Numbered from the stretch's first letter, positions 10,591 through 21,939 are shown. The stretch is 64,000 bases of DNA from Azospirillum agricola (GCF_017876095.1 NZ_JAGINM010000001.1:248001-312000); one strand, 5' to 3'. The notes: generated by a model not told the origin, from the sequence alone. Numbers and translations are program-made.

Positions 10591-10672
10591 CGTCATGCCC
10601 GTGCTTGACACGGGCATCCACGGGCGAACGTAGGCTTCCGCATGGATGACCGGGACAAGCCCGGTCATGACG
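10591..10672. repeat. palindromic dispersed repeat, copy 2
   Basis: An 82-bp element with the same ends and arms as the copy at 8678-8760 (CGTCATGCCCGTGCTTGACA ... ACAAGCCCGGTCATGACG). It lies between typA and fbpB, so the two copies bracket fbpB. The copies differ at scattered positions in the arms and loop, which suggests independent old insertions rather than a recent duplication. Confidence 0.85.
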
Positions 10673-10725
10673 ACAGGTGCCGGAAAGGGCGGCTGGCTTC
10701 CGCGTGGAGCCTTGCTGCTTTACCT

Positions 10726-12552
<1,827 letters not shown>

Positions 12553-12600
12553 GGAGCCTTGGTCTCGCAATGGCACCCCCGACACGCGGCACGACACCGC

Positions 12601-12638
12601 CAACAAACAAAAAGGCCCGCCGAAAGTCTTCGGTGGGC
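12601..12638 (-). terminator. intrinsic terminator-like hairpin in the typA leader
   Basis: Read on the minus strand, GCCCACCGAA-GACT-TTCGGCGGGC forms a 10-bp stem (one G-U pair) followed directly by CTTTTTGTTTGTTG. It ends about 50 nt before the typA start codon and lies downstream of a candidate promoter at 12664-12691. It is therefore not the end of an annotated upstream gene and could be a leader attenuator or the end of a very short RNA. Confidence 0.65.
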
Positions 12639-12663
12639 GCTGTCGGGGAAACTGTTGCGGCGC

Positions 12664-12691
12664 AATATAGTCGACTGCGTCAAAAAGGCAA
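12664..12691 (-). promoter_or_regulatory. typA: candidate sigma-70 promoter of typA
   Basis: On the minus strand a -35-like TTGCCT (12691-12686) and a -10-like TATATT (12669-12664) are separated by 16 bp. The predicted start of transcription lies about 20 nt before the terminator-like hairpin. Prediction by eye only. Confidence 0.4.
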
Positions 12692-12763
12692 GCGCCGTGC
12701 CCTTCGGCCTAGCGCGAATTTCCGGGATGGAGCCATGCGTCGTTCGCTCTTACATTGCCTGCG

Positions 12764-14662
12764 ATGAACCGCCTCGCTTTCGCTTCCTCCCTGCCACCGC
12801 TGATGCTCGCCGCCGCGCTCCTGCTCGGGCCGGCGGAGGATGGCCGTGCCCAGGACGCCGCCCCCGCCGCCCCTCCCGTCGCCCCCCCCGTCGCCGGGGA
12901 GGAGCCGCCGGAGGCTCGCATCCCCTACGAGGTGGAGATCACCGGCGTCGAGGACGAGGATCTGCGCAGCGCGCTGAACGACGCCTCATCGCTGGTCGAG
13001 CTGAAGGGCGATCCGCCGCCCTCGATCCTCGGGCTGGAGCGGCGGGCCGATTCCGACCGCGACCGGTTGCAGGCGGCGCTGCGCTCGGCCGGCTACTACG
13101 ACGGGCGGATCGACATCCGGATCGACGGCACCGCGCAGCCGGCCAGGGTCGCCGTCGCGATCTCGCCGGGTCCGCGCTACGGCTTCAAGACGATCCGCAT
13201 CGAGGGGGCCGGCGGAGCCGCCCTGCCGGTTGAGGCCAGCGCCGACGGGCTTGGGCTGGTCGCGGGCGAGCCAGCGCTTGCGCACAAGGTGCTGGACGCC
13301 GAGGGCACGCTGCTCGGGCGGCTGGGACGCGACGGCTACGCCTTCGCCAAGGTCGCCGACCGGCAGGTGGTGGTCGACCATTCCGACCGGACCATGGACG
13401 TGACCTACGCCATCGAGCCGGGCCCGCGCGTGCGCTACGGCGCCACGCGGATCGAGGGGCTGGAGGACGTCGACGAATCGCTGGTGCGCGGCCGGCTCGG
13501 CTGGGCCGAGGGCGGCGTCCACGACCCGGCGACGCTCGACAGGGCGCGCCAGGATCTCGCCAAGCTGGAGGTCTTCGACACCGTTCGCGTCCGGCTGGCC
13601 GATGAGCCGGGGCCGGACGGCGTGACCCCGGTCATCGTCACGGTGGCCGAGCGCAAGCGCCGCTTCATCGGGGCGGGCGTCAACTACTCGACCCAGGACG
13701 GCGTCGGCGCCTCGGCCTACTGGGGGCACCGCAACCTGTTCGGCGGGGCGGAGCGGTTGCGGCTCGGCGTCGAGGTCGGTCGGGTCGCCGGCGGTTCCGG
13801 CGGATCGTCGAGCACCAGCAACGACCTGCCCGACCTGCGCTTCAGCGTGAATTTCCGCAAGCCCGACTTCCTCGCGGTGAAGCAGTCGCTGGTCATCGAC
13901 TTCCAGGTCGCCAACGACCAGCCGCCGGCCTACAGCCGCGTCGCCACCGAACTGTCGGCCAAGCTGGAGCGCCAGATCAACGACCGGCTGACCGTCTCCT
14001 ACGGCGTGTCGGGCGAGCGCGGCCGGGTCAAGACGGAGGAGCGGACCTACCAGACCGCCTATGTCGGGGTGCCGCTGGGGGTGGCGTGGAACGGCGCCGA
14101 CGATCTGCTGAACCCGACCAAGGGGGAGCGCGCCTCGTTGCAGGTGACGCCCTGGTTCGCAACCGGCGGCGACGGCCGTTCGCCTTTCACGGCGATCCAG
14201 TTCAACGGGTCCTATTATTACGACCTCGCCAAGGACGGGCGCTATGTGGCGGCCGGCCGGATCGGGCTGGGCAGCATCCTCGGCGCGTCCCTGACGGAGA
14301 TTCCGCCTGACCATCGCTTCTACGCCGGCGGCGGCGGGTCGGTGCGCGGCTACGGTTTCCAGAAGGCGGGGCCGCGCGACCGGTTCGACGATCCGTCGGG
14401 CGGGCGCTCGCTGCTGGAACTGGGCGCCGAGGTCCGCGTCAAGGTGACGGAAACCATCGGTGTCGTGCCCTTCGTCGACGCCGGCACCGTCTATGACAGC
14501 GCCTACCCCGATTTCTCACAGCCTTTGCGCGTCGGCGCCGGGCTTGGGCTGCGCTATTACACCGACTTCGGTCCCCTGCGGGTGGATGTCGGCGTTCCGC
14601 TGAACCCGCCCAAGGGTGACGCGCGCTGGCAGCTCTACCTCAGCCTGGGGCAGGCCTTCTGA
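12764..14662 (+). CDS. tamA: translocation and assembly module subunit TamA (BamA-family outer-membrane protein)
   Basis: 632-residue Omp85-family outer-membrane protein. It has a signal peptide (MNRLAFASSLPPLMLAAALL), a Pro/Ala-rich linker, POTRA-like domains at about residues 40-280 (including YYDGRIDIRI and GPRVRYGATRIEGL) and a C-terminal beta-barrel with the VRGYGFQ motif typical of Omp85 lid loops. It is followed 97 bp later by tamB, the standard partner that bridges the periplasm, so the pair probably inserts or transports envelope components (autotransporters, phospholipids). A TTG three codons upstream is an alternative start. Confidence 0.93.
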   Translation: MNRLAFASSLPPLMLAAALLLGPAEDGRAQDAAPAAPPVAPPVAGEEPPEARIPYEVEITGVEDEDLRSALNDASSLVELKGDPPPSILGLERRADSDRDRLQAALRSAGYYDGRIDIRIDGTAQPARVAVAISPGPRYGFKTIRIEGAGGAALPVEASADGLGLVAGEPALAHKVLDAEGTLLGRLGRDGYAFAKVADRQVVVDHSDRTMDVTYAIEPGPRVRYGATRIEGLEDVDESLVRGRLGWAEGGVHDPATLDRARQDLAKLEVFDTVRVRLADEPGPDGVTPVIVTVAERKRRFIGAGVNYSTQDGVGASAYWGHRNLFGGAERLRLGVEVGRVAGGSGGSSSTSNDLPDLRFSVNFRKPDFLAVKQSLVIDFQVANDQPPAYSRVATELSAKLERQINDRLTVSYGVSGERGRVKTEERTYQTAYVGVPLGVAWNGADDLLNPTKGERASLQVTPWFATGGDGRSPFTAIQFNGSYYYDLAKDGRYVAAGRIGLGSILGASLTEIPPDHRFYAGGGGSVRGYGFQKAGPRDRFDDPSGGRSLLELGAEVRVKVTETIGVVPFVDAGTVYDSAYPDFSQPLRVGAGLGLRYYTDFGPLRVDVGVPLNPPKGDARWQLYLSLGQAF

Positions 14663-14759
14663 CCGCAGTTTCGCCCGATTTCCTTGAGAGGGTCGGACCG
14701 TATGCCGGTTGAGGAGGGTGCGGCGCCGCGCGCGCCGGAATCGCGAAGGGGTGTGGGTG

Positions 14760-17700
14760 GTGAAGGCGTTGCGGGTTCTTTTGGTCGGTCTGGCCGTGCT
14801 TGTCCTTCTGGTGGTCGTCGCGGTGGGCGCCGGGGCCCTGTGGCTCCAAAGCGAATCGGGACGGCGCTGGCTGACCGCCACGGTGGAGAACGCCGTCGCC
14901 TCGCCCGACCAGCGTCTGACGCTCGGCGCCATCGAGGGCAGCCTGCCCTTCGACTTCACCATCGCCAGCGTCGCGATGGCCGACACGCAGGGAACATGGC
15001 TGACGCTGGAACGCGTGCATGTCGCGCTGTCGCCCTCGGCCCTGCTGTCGCGGACCGTCCGGATCGAGACGCTGGAGGCCGCCCGCGTCGCGGTCGAGCG
15101 CGCGCCCGTCACCACCCAGCCGGCCCCGCCGCCACCCCCGACCGACCAGCCCACCGCCTCGCTGCTGCCCGAGTTGCCGGTCGGCATCCAACTCGACCGC
15201 TTGGCGGTGAGCGAGCTGCGGCTCGGCGAGGCGCTGCTCGGCGAGGCCGCGACCCTGCGGCTGGACGGTTCCGCCGCCCTGGAGGCCGGCGGTTCGGCCC
15301 TGGACAGCCGCCTGTCGGTCGCGCGCATCGACGACAAGCCGGGGCAGGCCGACGTCACCGTCGCCTTCGCCCCCTCGCGCAAGATTCTGACCCTCGCCGC
15401 CAAGGCGTCCGAGCCGCAGGGCGGGGTGATCGCCCGCACGCTGGCGATTCCCGGCCTGCCGCCGGTCGCCCTGTCGCTGGACGGCGACGGATCGCTCGAC
15501 GATTGGAAGGGCAAGCTGACCGCCCGCGCCGATAACGCCGTCGACCTGACCGCCGACGCCGCCATCCAGGCGACACCGGAGGGACACGCCGTCACGCTGG
15601 CCGCCGGGGGGGACGTCGCGGTTCTGGCCGGTCCGGCGGCGGCCCCGCTGGTCGGGCCGCGCCCTTCGTTGAACGCGTCGGTGCTGGTGGCGCCGGACGG
15701 GGCGCTGACCGTCAGGCCGCTCGCCGTCACCGCCGCCGCCGGTCAAGCCAGCCTGGAGGGCACGGTGTCGGCCGACCGCAAGCGGCTGGGGCTGCGCTGG
15801 TCGGTGACGGCGGGACCGGATTCGGCGCTGCACGCGCTGGTGCCGGCGGTGTCCTGGCGCGACGGCATGGTGACCGGCTCGGCCGAGGGGCCGCTCGACG
15901 CGCTGGTGGTGGCGCTGACCGCGCGGCTGCGCGAGGTGACCACCGGCGACCCCACCGTGACCCGCCTCGCCGGGCCGGAGATCGTCCTCGCCGGCCGGGC
16001 GCGCATCGACACCGGCCGGGGCAGCGTCGGGCTGGAGGCGCTGACCCTGACCGCCGCCGCCGCGAAGGCCGCCGTCCAGGGCAGCGTGGATGGCTGGGGA
16101 CAGGTGGCGGACCTCACCGTGTCGCTCGCCGCCGACGATCTGGAGCCGCTGTCCGCGCTCGCCGGCCGTCCGCTCGGCGGCGCCGTGAACCTCGCCGGAC
16201 CGTTGCGCCGCAAGGCCGACGGCTCGCTGTCGGCGGAGCTGTCCGGCCGCCTGGACCGCCTGACGACCGGCACGCCCGCCGACGCGGTGCTGGGCGACGC
16301 GGCGACGCTGAAGGCGGCTTTGGCGATGGAGCCGGACGGCGCGATGCGGCTGAACGAGCTGACGCTGGACGGCCGCAACGGGCGGCTGACCGGCACCGCC
16401 GCGCTGGTGGCGGGCGTGGTCGACGCCAGGACCAGGCTGGAGCTCAACGCGCTGGCGCCGGTCGGCGAGGCGGTCGGCACGCCGATGGCCGGTTCGCTGG
16501 CGCTCGACGCGACGGCGCGCGGTCCCCTGGACAGGCTGGAGGCGCAGGCGACCCTGCGCGCCCGCGATCTCGTCGTCCAGGAGCGCCGGCTCGGCGCCAC
16601 CGAAATCGAGGCGCGCGCCGCCGGCCTGCCGGCCAACCCGAACGGGACGCTGGCCGTCCGCACCCATCCCGACGGCACGCCGCTGACGCTCGACGGCGCC
16701 TACGCGATGCAGGACCGGACGCTGCGGCTGTCCAACCTGACCGTCGCCACCGGCGGCAACCGCATCGGCGGCGAGGTGGCCGTTGCGCTCGAAACCCTGC
16801 TGGCGACCGGACGGCTGGAGGGCAATCTCCCCAACCTGAAGGGCTTCTCCGAACTGGCCGGCGTGCCGCTGGACGGCGGCGCCGGCTTCACCCTGGCGCT
16901 CGACGCCAAGGGCGGCAAGCAGGCGGCGACGCTGAACGCCAACGCCAGCAACCTGCGGGTGGAGGGGGAGGGCGGTCCGCTGCTGGCCGCCCGGCGCCTG
17001 ACCGCCACGGCGGAGGTAGCCGACGCGCTCGGCACGCCGTCGGGCAAGGCGAGGCTGGAGCTGAACGACGGCGCGGCGGCCGGCAACGATCTCGCCAGCG
17101 TCACCGCTAGCGTCGACGGTTCGCTGGCCAAGGCGGCGTTCCAGGCGGCGGCGACCGGTGCCGGAGCGGATCCCATCGGCCTCGATCTCGGGGGCAACCT
17201 GACGCGCGAGGGCGCGACGACCCGCATCCGGCTGGAGCGTTTGCAGGGCCGCTACGCCGGGGAGAGCGTCCGCATGACCGGCCCGGCGACCATCACGCTG
17301 GCCGAGCAGCGCTACGAGGTGGCCGGGCTGAACCTCGTGGCGGGCGGCGCCCGGCTGGCCGCCGATCTCGGGCTGAACGGCGAGCGGCTGAACGGCGAGA
17401 TCCGTCTGGAGCAGCTGCCGCTGGCGCTGGCCCGCCTCGCCGATCCCGGTCTGAGGCTCGACGGCACCGCCAATGCGCAGGCCACGCTGGGCGGCACGCT
17501 GCGCAACCCGCGCGCCGACGCCACCCTGCGGGTTGCCGGCGCGCGTGCCCAGCAGACCACCCAGGCGGGGGTGCCGGGCATCGACGCCACCGTCACCGCC
17601 CAATGGCGCGACCGCCGCCTGTCGGTCAACGCCGACGCCGGCACGAAGAACAACGCGGGCCGGCTGACCGCCAGCGCCGCCGTGCCGCTGGTGATGAATC

Positions 17701-19088
17701 CCGACAGCTACGCCGTCAGCCTGCCGCCCAAGGGGGCGCTGGAGGCGGCGGTCAACGGCACGCTCGACGCCTCGCTGCTCAACGACCTGCTGGCCGCCTC
17801 GGGCGACCGGGCGCGCGGCAGCGTGAGGCTTGACGTGCGGGCCAGCGGCACGGTCGAGGCGCCGCGTCTCGGCGGCTCGGTGGTGCTGTCCGGCGGGCGC
17901 TACGAGAACCGGGCGTCGGGCGCCGTCATCAGCGACATCGAGGCGCGGCTGGTCGGCGACGGCGACGTCTTCACCATCCAGTCCTTCCAGGCGCGCACGC
18001 GCAACGGCGGCGCGATCGGCGCGCGCGGCGTCATCCGCCCGGCTGCCCCGGCCGACCGGCAGCTCGATCTGGTGATCCAGGCCGACAACGCCCGGCTGGT
18101 CGAGAACGACCTGGCGACGGCGGAGGCCAACGCCAACCTGACCGTCACCGGCGGCTTCGCCAACGCGCGGCTGGCCGGACCGATCCGCGTGCGCCGCGTC
18201 GAGATCCAGATCCCCGACCGGCTGCCGGCCACCGTCGTCGACCTGAAGGTCAAGGAGGTCGGTCGCGGCAAGCGGCAGGCCGCCGGCACCACCAACGGCC
18301 GTCCGCCTCCCCGCAAGCCGGGCGCGGCCGCGGCTCCGGCCCCGACGCCGGCCGAGGCCGCCGCCACCCCCTTCGTGCTGGCGCTCGACCTGACGGTGGA
18401 GGCGCAGAACCAGGTCTTCGTGCGCGGGCGCGGTCTCGACGCCGAGCTGGGCGGCCAGTTGAAGGTCGGCGGAACGGCGGCGGCGCCCGAGGTCACCGGA
18501 CGGTTCGGCATGCAGAAGGGGCAGCTCGACCTGCTGGCGCGGAACTTCACCTTCAAGCGCGGCAACTTCGATTTCGACGGCACCCAGCCGATCGATCCCC
18601 GGCTCGATCTGCTGGCGGAGGCGACGGCCAACGGCGTCACCGCCCAGGTGGTGGTGTCGGGCACCGCGCGCCAGCCGAGGATCGAGCTGACCTCCCCGCA
18701 AGGGCTGCCGCAGGACGAGGTTCTCTCGGCGGTGCTGTTCGGCAAGTCGGTCGCCAATCTCGGCGCGGCGGAGGCGGTGCAGCTGGCGCAGTCGGCGGCG
18801 GCGCTGAGCGGGGTCGGCGGCAGCGGCGGCGGCTTGCTCGACCGCGTGCGGCGCGGGTTGGGCGTCGACCGGCTGGACTTCTCGCAAGGGTCCGACGGCA
18901 AGGGCGGGGCGGTGCAGGCCGGCCGCTACGTCAGCGACCGCGTCTATGTCGGTGTCGAGCAGGGCATCGGCGCCAACCAGACCCGCGCCAAGGTCGAGTT
19001 CGACATCACCAAGAGCCTGAAGGCGCAGGCCGACGTCGGCGCCAATTCGGAGACGCGCTTCGGCCTGACCTTCGAGCGGGATTACTGA
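14760..19088 (+). CDS. tamB: translocation and assembly module subunit TamB (AsmA-like, DUF490)
   Basis: About 1442 residues. A single N-terminal membrane anchor (LRVLLVGLAVLVLLVVVAVG) is followed by a very long beta-rich, repetitive periplasmic region that should form the lipid-binding groove, and a C-terminal DUF490 domain ending ETRFGLTFERDY, whose end engages the TamA barrel. A Pro/Ala linker occurs near residue 1185. The start is uncertain: GTG at 14760 has a GAAGGGG site 8 nt upstream and places the anchor at the N terminus; GTG 14757 and TTG 14709 are in frame. Forms an operon with tamA. Confidence 0.92.
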   Translation: MKALRVLLVGLAVLVLLVVVAVGAGALWLQSESGRRWLTATVENAVASPDQRLTLGAIEGSLPFDFTIASVAMADTQGTWLTLERVHVALSPSALLSRTVRIETLEAARVAVERAPVTTQPAPPPPPTDQPTASLLPELPVGIQLDRLAVSELRLGEALLGEAATLRLDGSAALEAGGSALDSRLSVARIDDKPGQADVTVAFAPSRKILTLAAKASEPQGGVIARTLAIPGLPPVALSLDGDGSLDDWKGKLTARADNAVDLTADAAIQATPEGHAVTLAAGGDVAVLAGPAAAPLVGPRPSLNASVLVAPDGALTVRPLAVTAAAGQASLEGTVSADRKRLGLRWSVTAGPDSALHALVPAVSWRDGMVTGSAEGPLDALVVALTARLREVTTGDPTVTRLAGPEIVLAGRARIDTGRGSVGLEALTLTAAAAKAAVQGSVDGWGQVADLTVSLAADDLEPLSALAGRPLGGAVNLAGPLRRKADGSLSAELSGRLDRLTTGTPADAVLGDAATLKAALAMEPDGAMRLNELTLDGRNGRLTGTAALVAGVVDARTRLELNALAPVGEAVGTPMAGSLALDATARGPLDRLEAQATLRARDLVVQERRLGATEIEARAAGLPANPNGTLAVRTHPDGTPLTLDGAYAMQDRTLRLSNLTVATGGNRIGGEVAVALETLLATGRLEGNLPNLKGFSELAGVPLDGGAGFTLALDAKGGKQAATLNANASNLRVEGEGGPLLAARRLTATAEVADALGTPSGKARLELNDGAAAGNDLASVTASVDGSLAKAAFQAAATGAGADPIGLDLGGNLTREGATTRIRLERLQGRYAGESVRMTGPATITLAEQRYEVAGLNLVAGGARLAADLGLNGERLNGEIRLEQLPLALARLADPGLRLDGTANAQATLGGTLRNPRADATLRVAGARAQQTTQAGVPGIDATVTAQWRDRRLSVNADAGTKNNAGRLTASAAVPLVMNPDSYAVSLPPKGALEAAVNGTLDASLLNDLLAASGDRARGSVRLDVRASGTVEAPRLGGSVVLSGGRYENRASGAVISDIEARLVGDGDVFTIQSFQARTRNGGAIGARGVIRPAAPADRQLDLVIQADNARLVENDLATAEANANLTVTGGFANARLAGPIRVRRVEIQIPDRLPATVVDLKVKEVGRGKRQAAGTTNGRPPPRKPGAAAAPAPTPAEAAATPFVLALDLTVEAQNQVFVRGRGLDAELGGQLKVGGTAAAPEVTGRFGMQKGQLDLLARNFTFKRGNFDFDGTQPIDPRLDLLAEATANGVTAQVVVSGTARQPRIELTSPQGLPQDEVLSAVLFGKSVANLGAAEAVQLAQSAAALSGVGGSGGGLLDRVRRGLGVDRLDFSQGSDGKGGAVQAGRYVSDRVYVGVEQGIGANQTRAKVEFDITKSLKAQADVGANSETRFGLTFERDY

Positions 19089-19094
19089 GCGGGT

Positions 19095-19940
19095 TTACGC
19101 GGCCGCCGTGCCGGTCACGATCCGCACATGGGCGGGCACCGGCACCACGCCGCCGGTGGCCTGCGTGGCGAAACGGGCGGCGATGTCGGCCTCCAGCGCC
19201 GCGCGGCGGTCGGGGGCGAGGCCGCCCAGCCGGTGGCCGAAGCTCATCTCCAGCGCCGCCCGCCAGAAGGGCTGGTCGGCCGGCGCCTTGCGCACCGGCG
19301 TCAGATCGGCCTCGTCGGCCCGCGCGAAGCCGGCCCCGATCATCGCGTTGGCCAGCAACCCCGGTTCGGCGAAGCGGAACAGCGGGTCGAGGCTGCCGTC
19401 CTCGCCGAGATGCCCGGCGACGGCGGCGGCGATCTCCGCGAACAGGGCGTTGCCGGAAAGCGGTCCCCACACCATGAAGGCCGCCTTGCCGCCGGGCCGC
19501 AGCGCCCGGCGCACGGCAGCCAGGGCGCCGGCGACGTCCGGCACGAACATGATGCCGAAGCGGCAGGTCACCCGGTCGAAGGCGCCGTCGGCGAAAGGCA
19601 GGGCCGTCATGTCGGCCGCCGTGAAGACCGGGGCCTGTGCTCCCTCCGCCGTGGCGCGGCGCACCGCGCCGGCCAGCATGCCGGGGACGAGGTCGCTGCC
19701 CACCACCAGCCCCCGCGGGCCGGTCCGCCGCGCCGCGCTCAGCGCCGGCTCCCCGGCGCCCGAGGCGAGATCGAGCACGCGGTCGCCCGCCGCCACCCCG
19801 GCGGCGTCGAGCAGCGGGCGGTTCAGCTTGTCGGCGAGATCGGCCATCGGGTCGGCCCAGCGGTCCCAGGCGTCGGCGCTGGCGGCCCAGCGGGCGCGCT
19901 CGCTGTCGGCGTCGGGCGTGTGGATCGGTGCGGTGTGCAT
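19095..19940 (-). CDS. class I SAM-dependent methyltransferase, UbiE/COQ5-like
   Basis: 281 residues. The Rossmann SAM-binding motif I (VLDLASGAGEPALSAA) lies near residue 55, motif II (ADMTALPFADGAFDRVTCRFGIMF) near 110-132, and motif III (ALRPGGKAAFMVWG) near 146-160. The pattern is that of methyltransferase family 11/25 small-molecule methylases; the substrate cannot be told. Its ATG overlaps the stop of the upstream membrane protein gene (ATGA), so the two are translationally coupled. It converges with tamB at a gap of 6 bp. Confidence 0.88.
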   Translation of the reverse strand: MHTAPIHTPDADSERARWAASADAWDRWADPMADLADKLNRPLLDAAGVAAGDRVLDLASGAGEPALSAARRTGPRGLVVGSDLVPGMLAGAVRRATAEGAQAPVFTAADMTALPFADGAFDRVTCRFGIMFVPDVAGALAAVRRALRPGGKAAFMVWGPLSGNALFAEIAAAVAGHLGEDGSLDPLFRFAEPGLLANAMIGAGFARADEADLTPVRKAPADQPFWRAALEMSFGHRLGGLAPDRRAALEADIAARFATQATGGVVPVPAHVRIVTGTAAA

Positions 19941-20251
19941 CAGTGCAGGAGCTTCACGCTGCCCGACACGCGCTGGACCGTGTCGGCGTCGCTCAACCGT
20001 TCGCCGAGGGCGTTGAACTCCTCGGTCAGCTTGCGGTTGGCGTCGGTCAGTTGCTGGATGCGGGTCTGCGCCGCCTGCTGTTGCGCGGACAGGCTCGCGA
20101 CCATCTCGGTCAGCTTCTTGACCTGCTGGGATTGGCGCGTGGCGCCTTCGTTCAGGCTGCGCCGGATCGATCCGACGGCCACCAGCACGACGACGCTGAT
20201 GGTCACGCCGGCCGCCATGGCGACGATGCTGAACCCCGTGAACCAGTCCAT
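19940..20251 (-). CDS. small membrane-anchored coiled-coil protein
   Basis: 103 residues. One membrane helix (FSIVAMAAGVTISVVVLVAVG, about 6-27) is followed by a long helical, Gln-rich region with heptad spacing (QVKKLTEMVASLSAQQQAAQ...LTDANRKLTEEFNAL) likely to form a coiled coil. Topology suggests a short periplasmic end and a cytoplasmic coil. The start at 20251 is chosen because the hydrophobic helix follows at once; an ATG nine codons upstream is possible. Shares an ATGA overlap with the methyltransferase downstream. Function unknown. Confidence 0.7.
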   Translation of the reverse strand: MDWFTGFSIVAMAAGVTISVVVLVAVGSIRRSLNEGATRQSQQVKKLTEMVASLSAQQQAAQTRIQQLTDANRKLTEEFNALGERLSDADTVQRVSGSVKLLH

Positions 20252-20319
20252 GACCCGGGAGCTTCCGCCGATTCCCATCGCCGGTCAAGGTTCCAGGGCG
20301 GCGATGGCCGCGAGACGGC

Positions 20320-20345
20320 AAAACCCGGCGCCGCCGGCACCGGGC
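20320..20345 (-). terminator. intrinsic terminator after the 111-aa gene
   Basis: On the minus strand a GC-rich stem (CCCGGTGCC/GGCGCCGGG, one mismatch) is followed by TTTTGCC. It lies 45 bp downstream of the stop at 20390. Confidence 0.55.
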
Positions 20346-20389
20346 TTCCAACAGCCATCCGGAAATGACAGGCCGGAATCAACGGGAGA

Positions 20390-20725
20390 TCAGGCGACCT
20401 TGCCGTCGACCGGCCGTTCGGCCTTCACGCGCAGCTCCTTCAGATGGTCGCCGAAGGCCCGCAGCACCGGCAGGATGCGCTGCGTCTGGTCGGAGGTCAC
20501 ATGCGCGTCGGTCTTCAGCACGATGGTCGGAGCCTCCGTCATCAGCCGCTTGGCGCGGATCGGACCCACCTTGTCGTCGAGGAACATGGACAGGCCCATC
20601 AGGATGCCCAGCGTCACGTCGTCCGGAGCCTTCGGCAAGGCCAGGACCTCGTGCAGCTCGTTCAACAGCGTGTAGGCGACGATGGAGGTGCGTTCGATGG
20701 TGTCGACGTCGGCGGCCATGGTCAT
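20390..20725 (-). CDS. hypothetical protein, 111 aa
   Basis: I do not recognise this family. The ATG has a GAGGA site nine bases upstream. The protein is predicted to be mostly helical (VAYTLLNELHEVLALPKAPDD, then SDQTQRILPVLRAFGDHLKELRVKAE), without signal peptide or membrane helix. It is monocistronic between its own terminator and an AT-richer promoter region at 20726-20862. Confidence 0.7.
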   Translation of the reverse strand: MTMAADVDTIERTSIVAYTLLNELHEVLALPKAPDDVTLGILMGLSMFLDDKVGPIRAKRLMTEAPTIVLKTDAHVTSDQTQRILPVLRAFGDHLKELRVKAERPVDGKVA

Positions 20726-20862
20726 CGGGCGAGGTCCTCGGGAAGAGACGCTGGGGAAAAGCGTTTGCTTCCGAAGGGTAATCGCTCCTTTGTAACCAAA
20801 CTGTTAACCATCGGCTTGGCCGTAAGCCCGAGTCGCTTCTTTCGATTCGCAACCTCCCGTCC

Positions 20863-21846
20863 TCACCGCTTCGCGGCGACGCGCGTCCTGGTCGATGTCG
20901 ACAGCTCGGCGACCTCCTCGTGCGTGGCCGACGGCAGGCCGGCGGACTGCACCACGCTCCGGTCGAAGGGATGGCGGGTGCGGGGGTAGACGCTGCGCAC
21001 CTTCACCACGTAATCCTGGGTTTCCCGGTAGGGCGGGATGCCCTTGTACTGGCGGACCGCTCCTTCCCCGGCGTTGTAGCCGGCCAGCGCGAAGGTGACG
21101 TTGCCGTCGAAATGGGCCAGCAGCCAGCGCAGATACTTCATGCCGCCGCGCAGGTTCTGTTCCGGGTCGAAGGGCTTGGTGACGCCGAAGCGCTCCGCCG
21201 TCTCCGGGATGAGCTGCATCAGCCCCATGGCGTTCTTGTTCGACACCACATCGACACGGTAGCCGGATTCCACGGCGATGACCGCCAGGACCAGCTCGGG
21301 GTCCAGCCCGTAGGTCGGCGCCATTTTCGTGACCATCGCGCGCACCTCGGCCGGCGGCTTGCGGATGATGCCCCAGCGGACGCTGGGCGGCTCGCAGCGG
21401 TCGGGGCCGCGGACCTTGGCGCCGGTGGACACCCTGGTCATCCGCTCGGCGTCGGCGCTGCCCAATGAGGCGGCCTTGCGCAGCCAGGCGCGGCCCAGAT
21501 CCTCGTCCTTCGACACGCCGCCGCGTCCGGCCAGATGCATCCGTCCGGCGCGCAGCGCCGCATCGGCGTGGTCCTGCCGGGCCGCCCGGCAATAGAGGGA
21601 CAGGGCGAGCCGCTCGTCGCGGTTCACGCCGTTGGCGGTCTCGTAGCGTTCGGCCAGTTCGTACTGGGCGCGGGCGCTGCCCTTGCTGGCGAGCGCCTCC
21701 AGAACCCGGACGGTCTTGTCCATCGGCATCGCCGGTGCCGCGACCGGGGTCGCCCGCTTCTTCCCATCGGCGGCCAGCGCCGGCGGCGCCCCCACGGCAA
21801 GCAGCGACAGGACGGCCAGCACGGCGATTCGCGCATAGGTTGCCAA
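20863..21846 (-). CDS. lytic transglycosylase (SLT) with Sel1-like repeats
   Basis: A periplasmic peptidoglycan-cleaving enzyme. Counting from the TTG at 21846, residues 3-26 form a signal peptide (cleavage after PALA), 45-140 hold Sel1/TPR-like repeats (ARAQYELAERYETANGV, AALRAGRMHLAGRGG), and 170-285 form the SLT domain with the catalytic glutamate in AVESGY (about E193), NAMGLMQL, and AGYNAGEGAV. The frame stays open upstream to an ATG at 22155, but that extension lacks a signal-like start and crosses a probable plus-strand transcript, so I prefer the TTG. No ATG or GTG start is available near the signal peptide. Confidence 0.8.
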   Translation of the reverse strand: MATYARIAVLAVLSLLAVGAPPALAADGKKRATPVAAPAMPMDKTVRVLEALASKGSARAQYELAERYETANGVNRDERLALSLYCRAARQDHADAALRAGRMHLAGRGGVSKDEDLGRAWLRKAASLGSADAERMTRVSTGAKVRGPDRCEPPSVRWGIIRKPPAEVRAMVTKMAPTYGLDPELVLAVIAVESGYRVDVVSNKNAMGLMQLIPETAERFGVTKPFDPEQNLRGGMKYLRWLLAHFDGNVTFALAGYNAGEGAVRQYKGIPPYRETQDYVVKVRSVYPRTRHPFDRSVVQSAGLPSATHEEVAELSTSTRTRVAAKR

Positions 21847-21939
21847 TCGGCGCCGGGCGGAAGGCGTACCGCCTTTGACGTTCTGGCCGACGGCGGCGGG
21901 TATTGGTATAGTTCCTCCCAGAAGAAAGAAGGCACCCTT

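Noticed and set aside
10462..10668. N-terminal extension of fbpB starting MTGLVPVIHA
   Set aside because: This is the known spurious translation of the palindromic repeat; the real start with a ribosome site is at 10461.
14640..18887. A 1415-codon minus-strand frame opposite tamB
   Set aside because: Pure shadow of tamB: composition is His/Gln/Arg/Gly-rich and no fold is recognisable.
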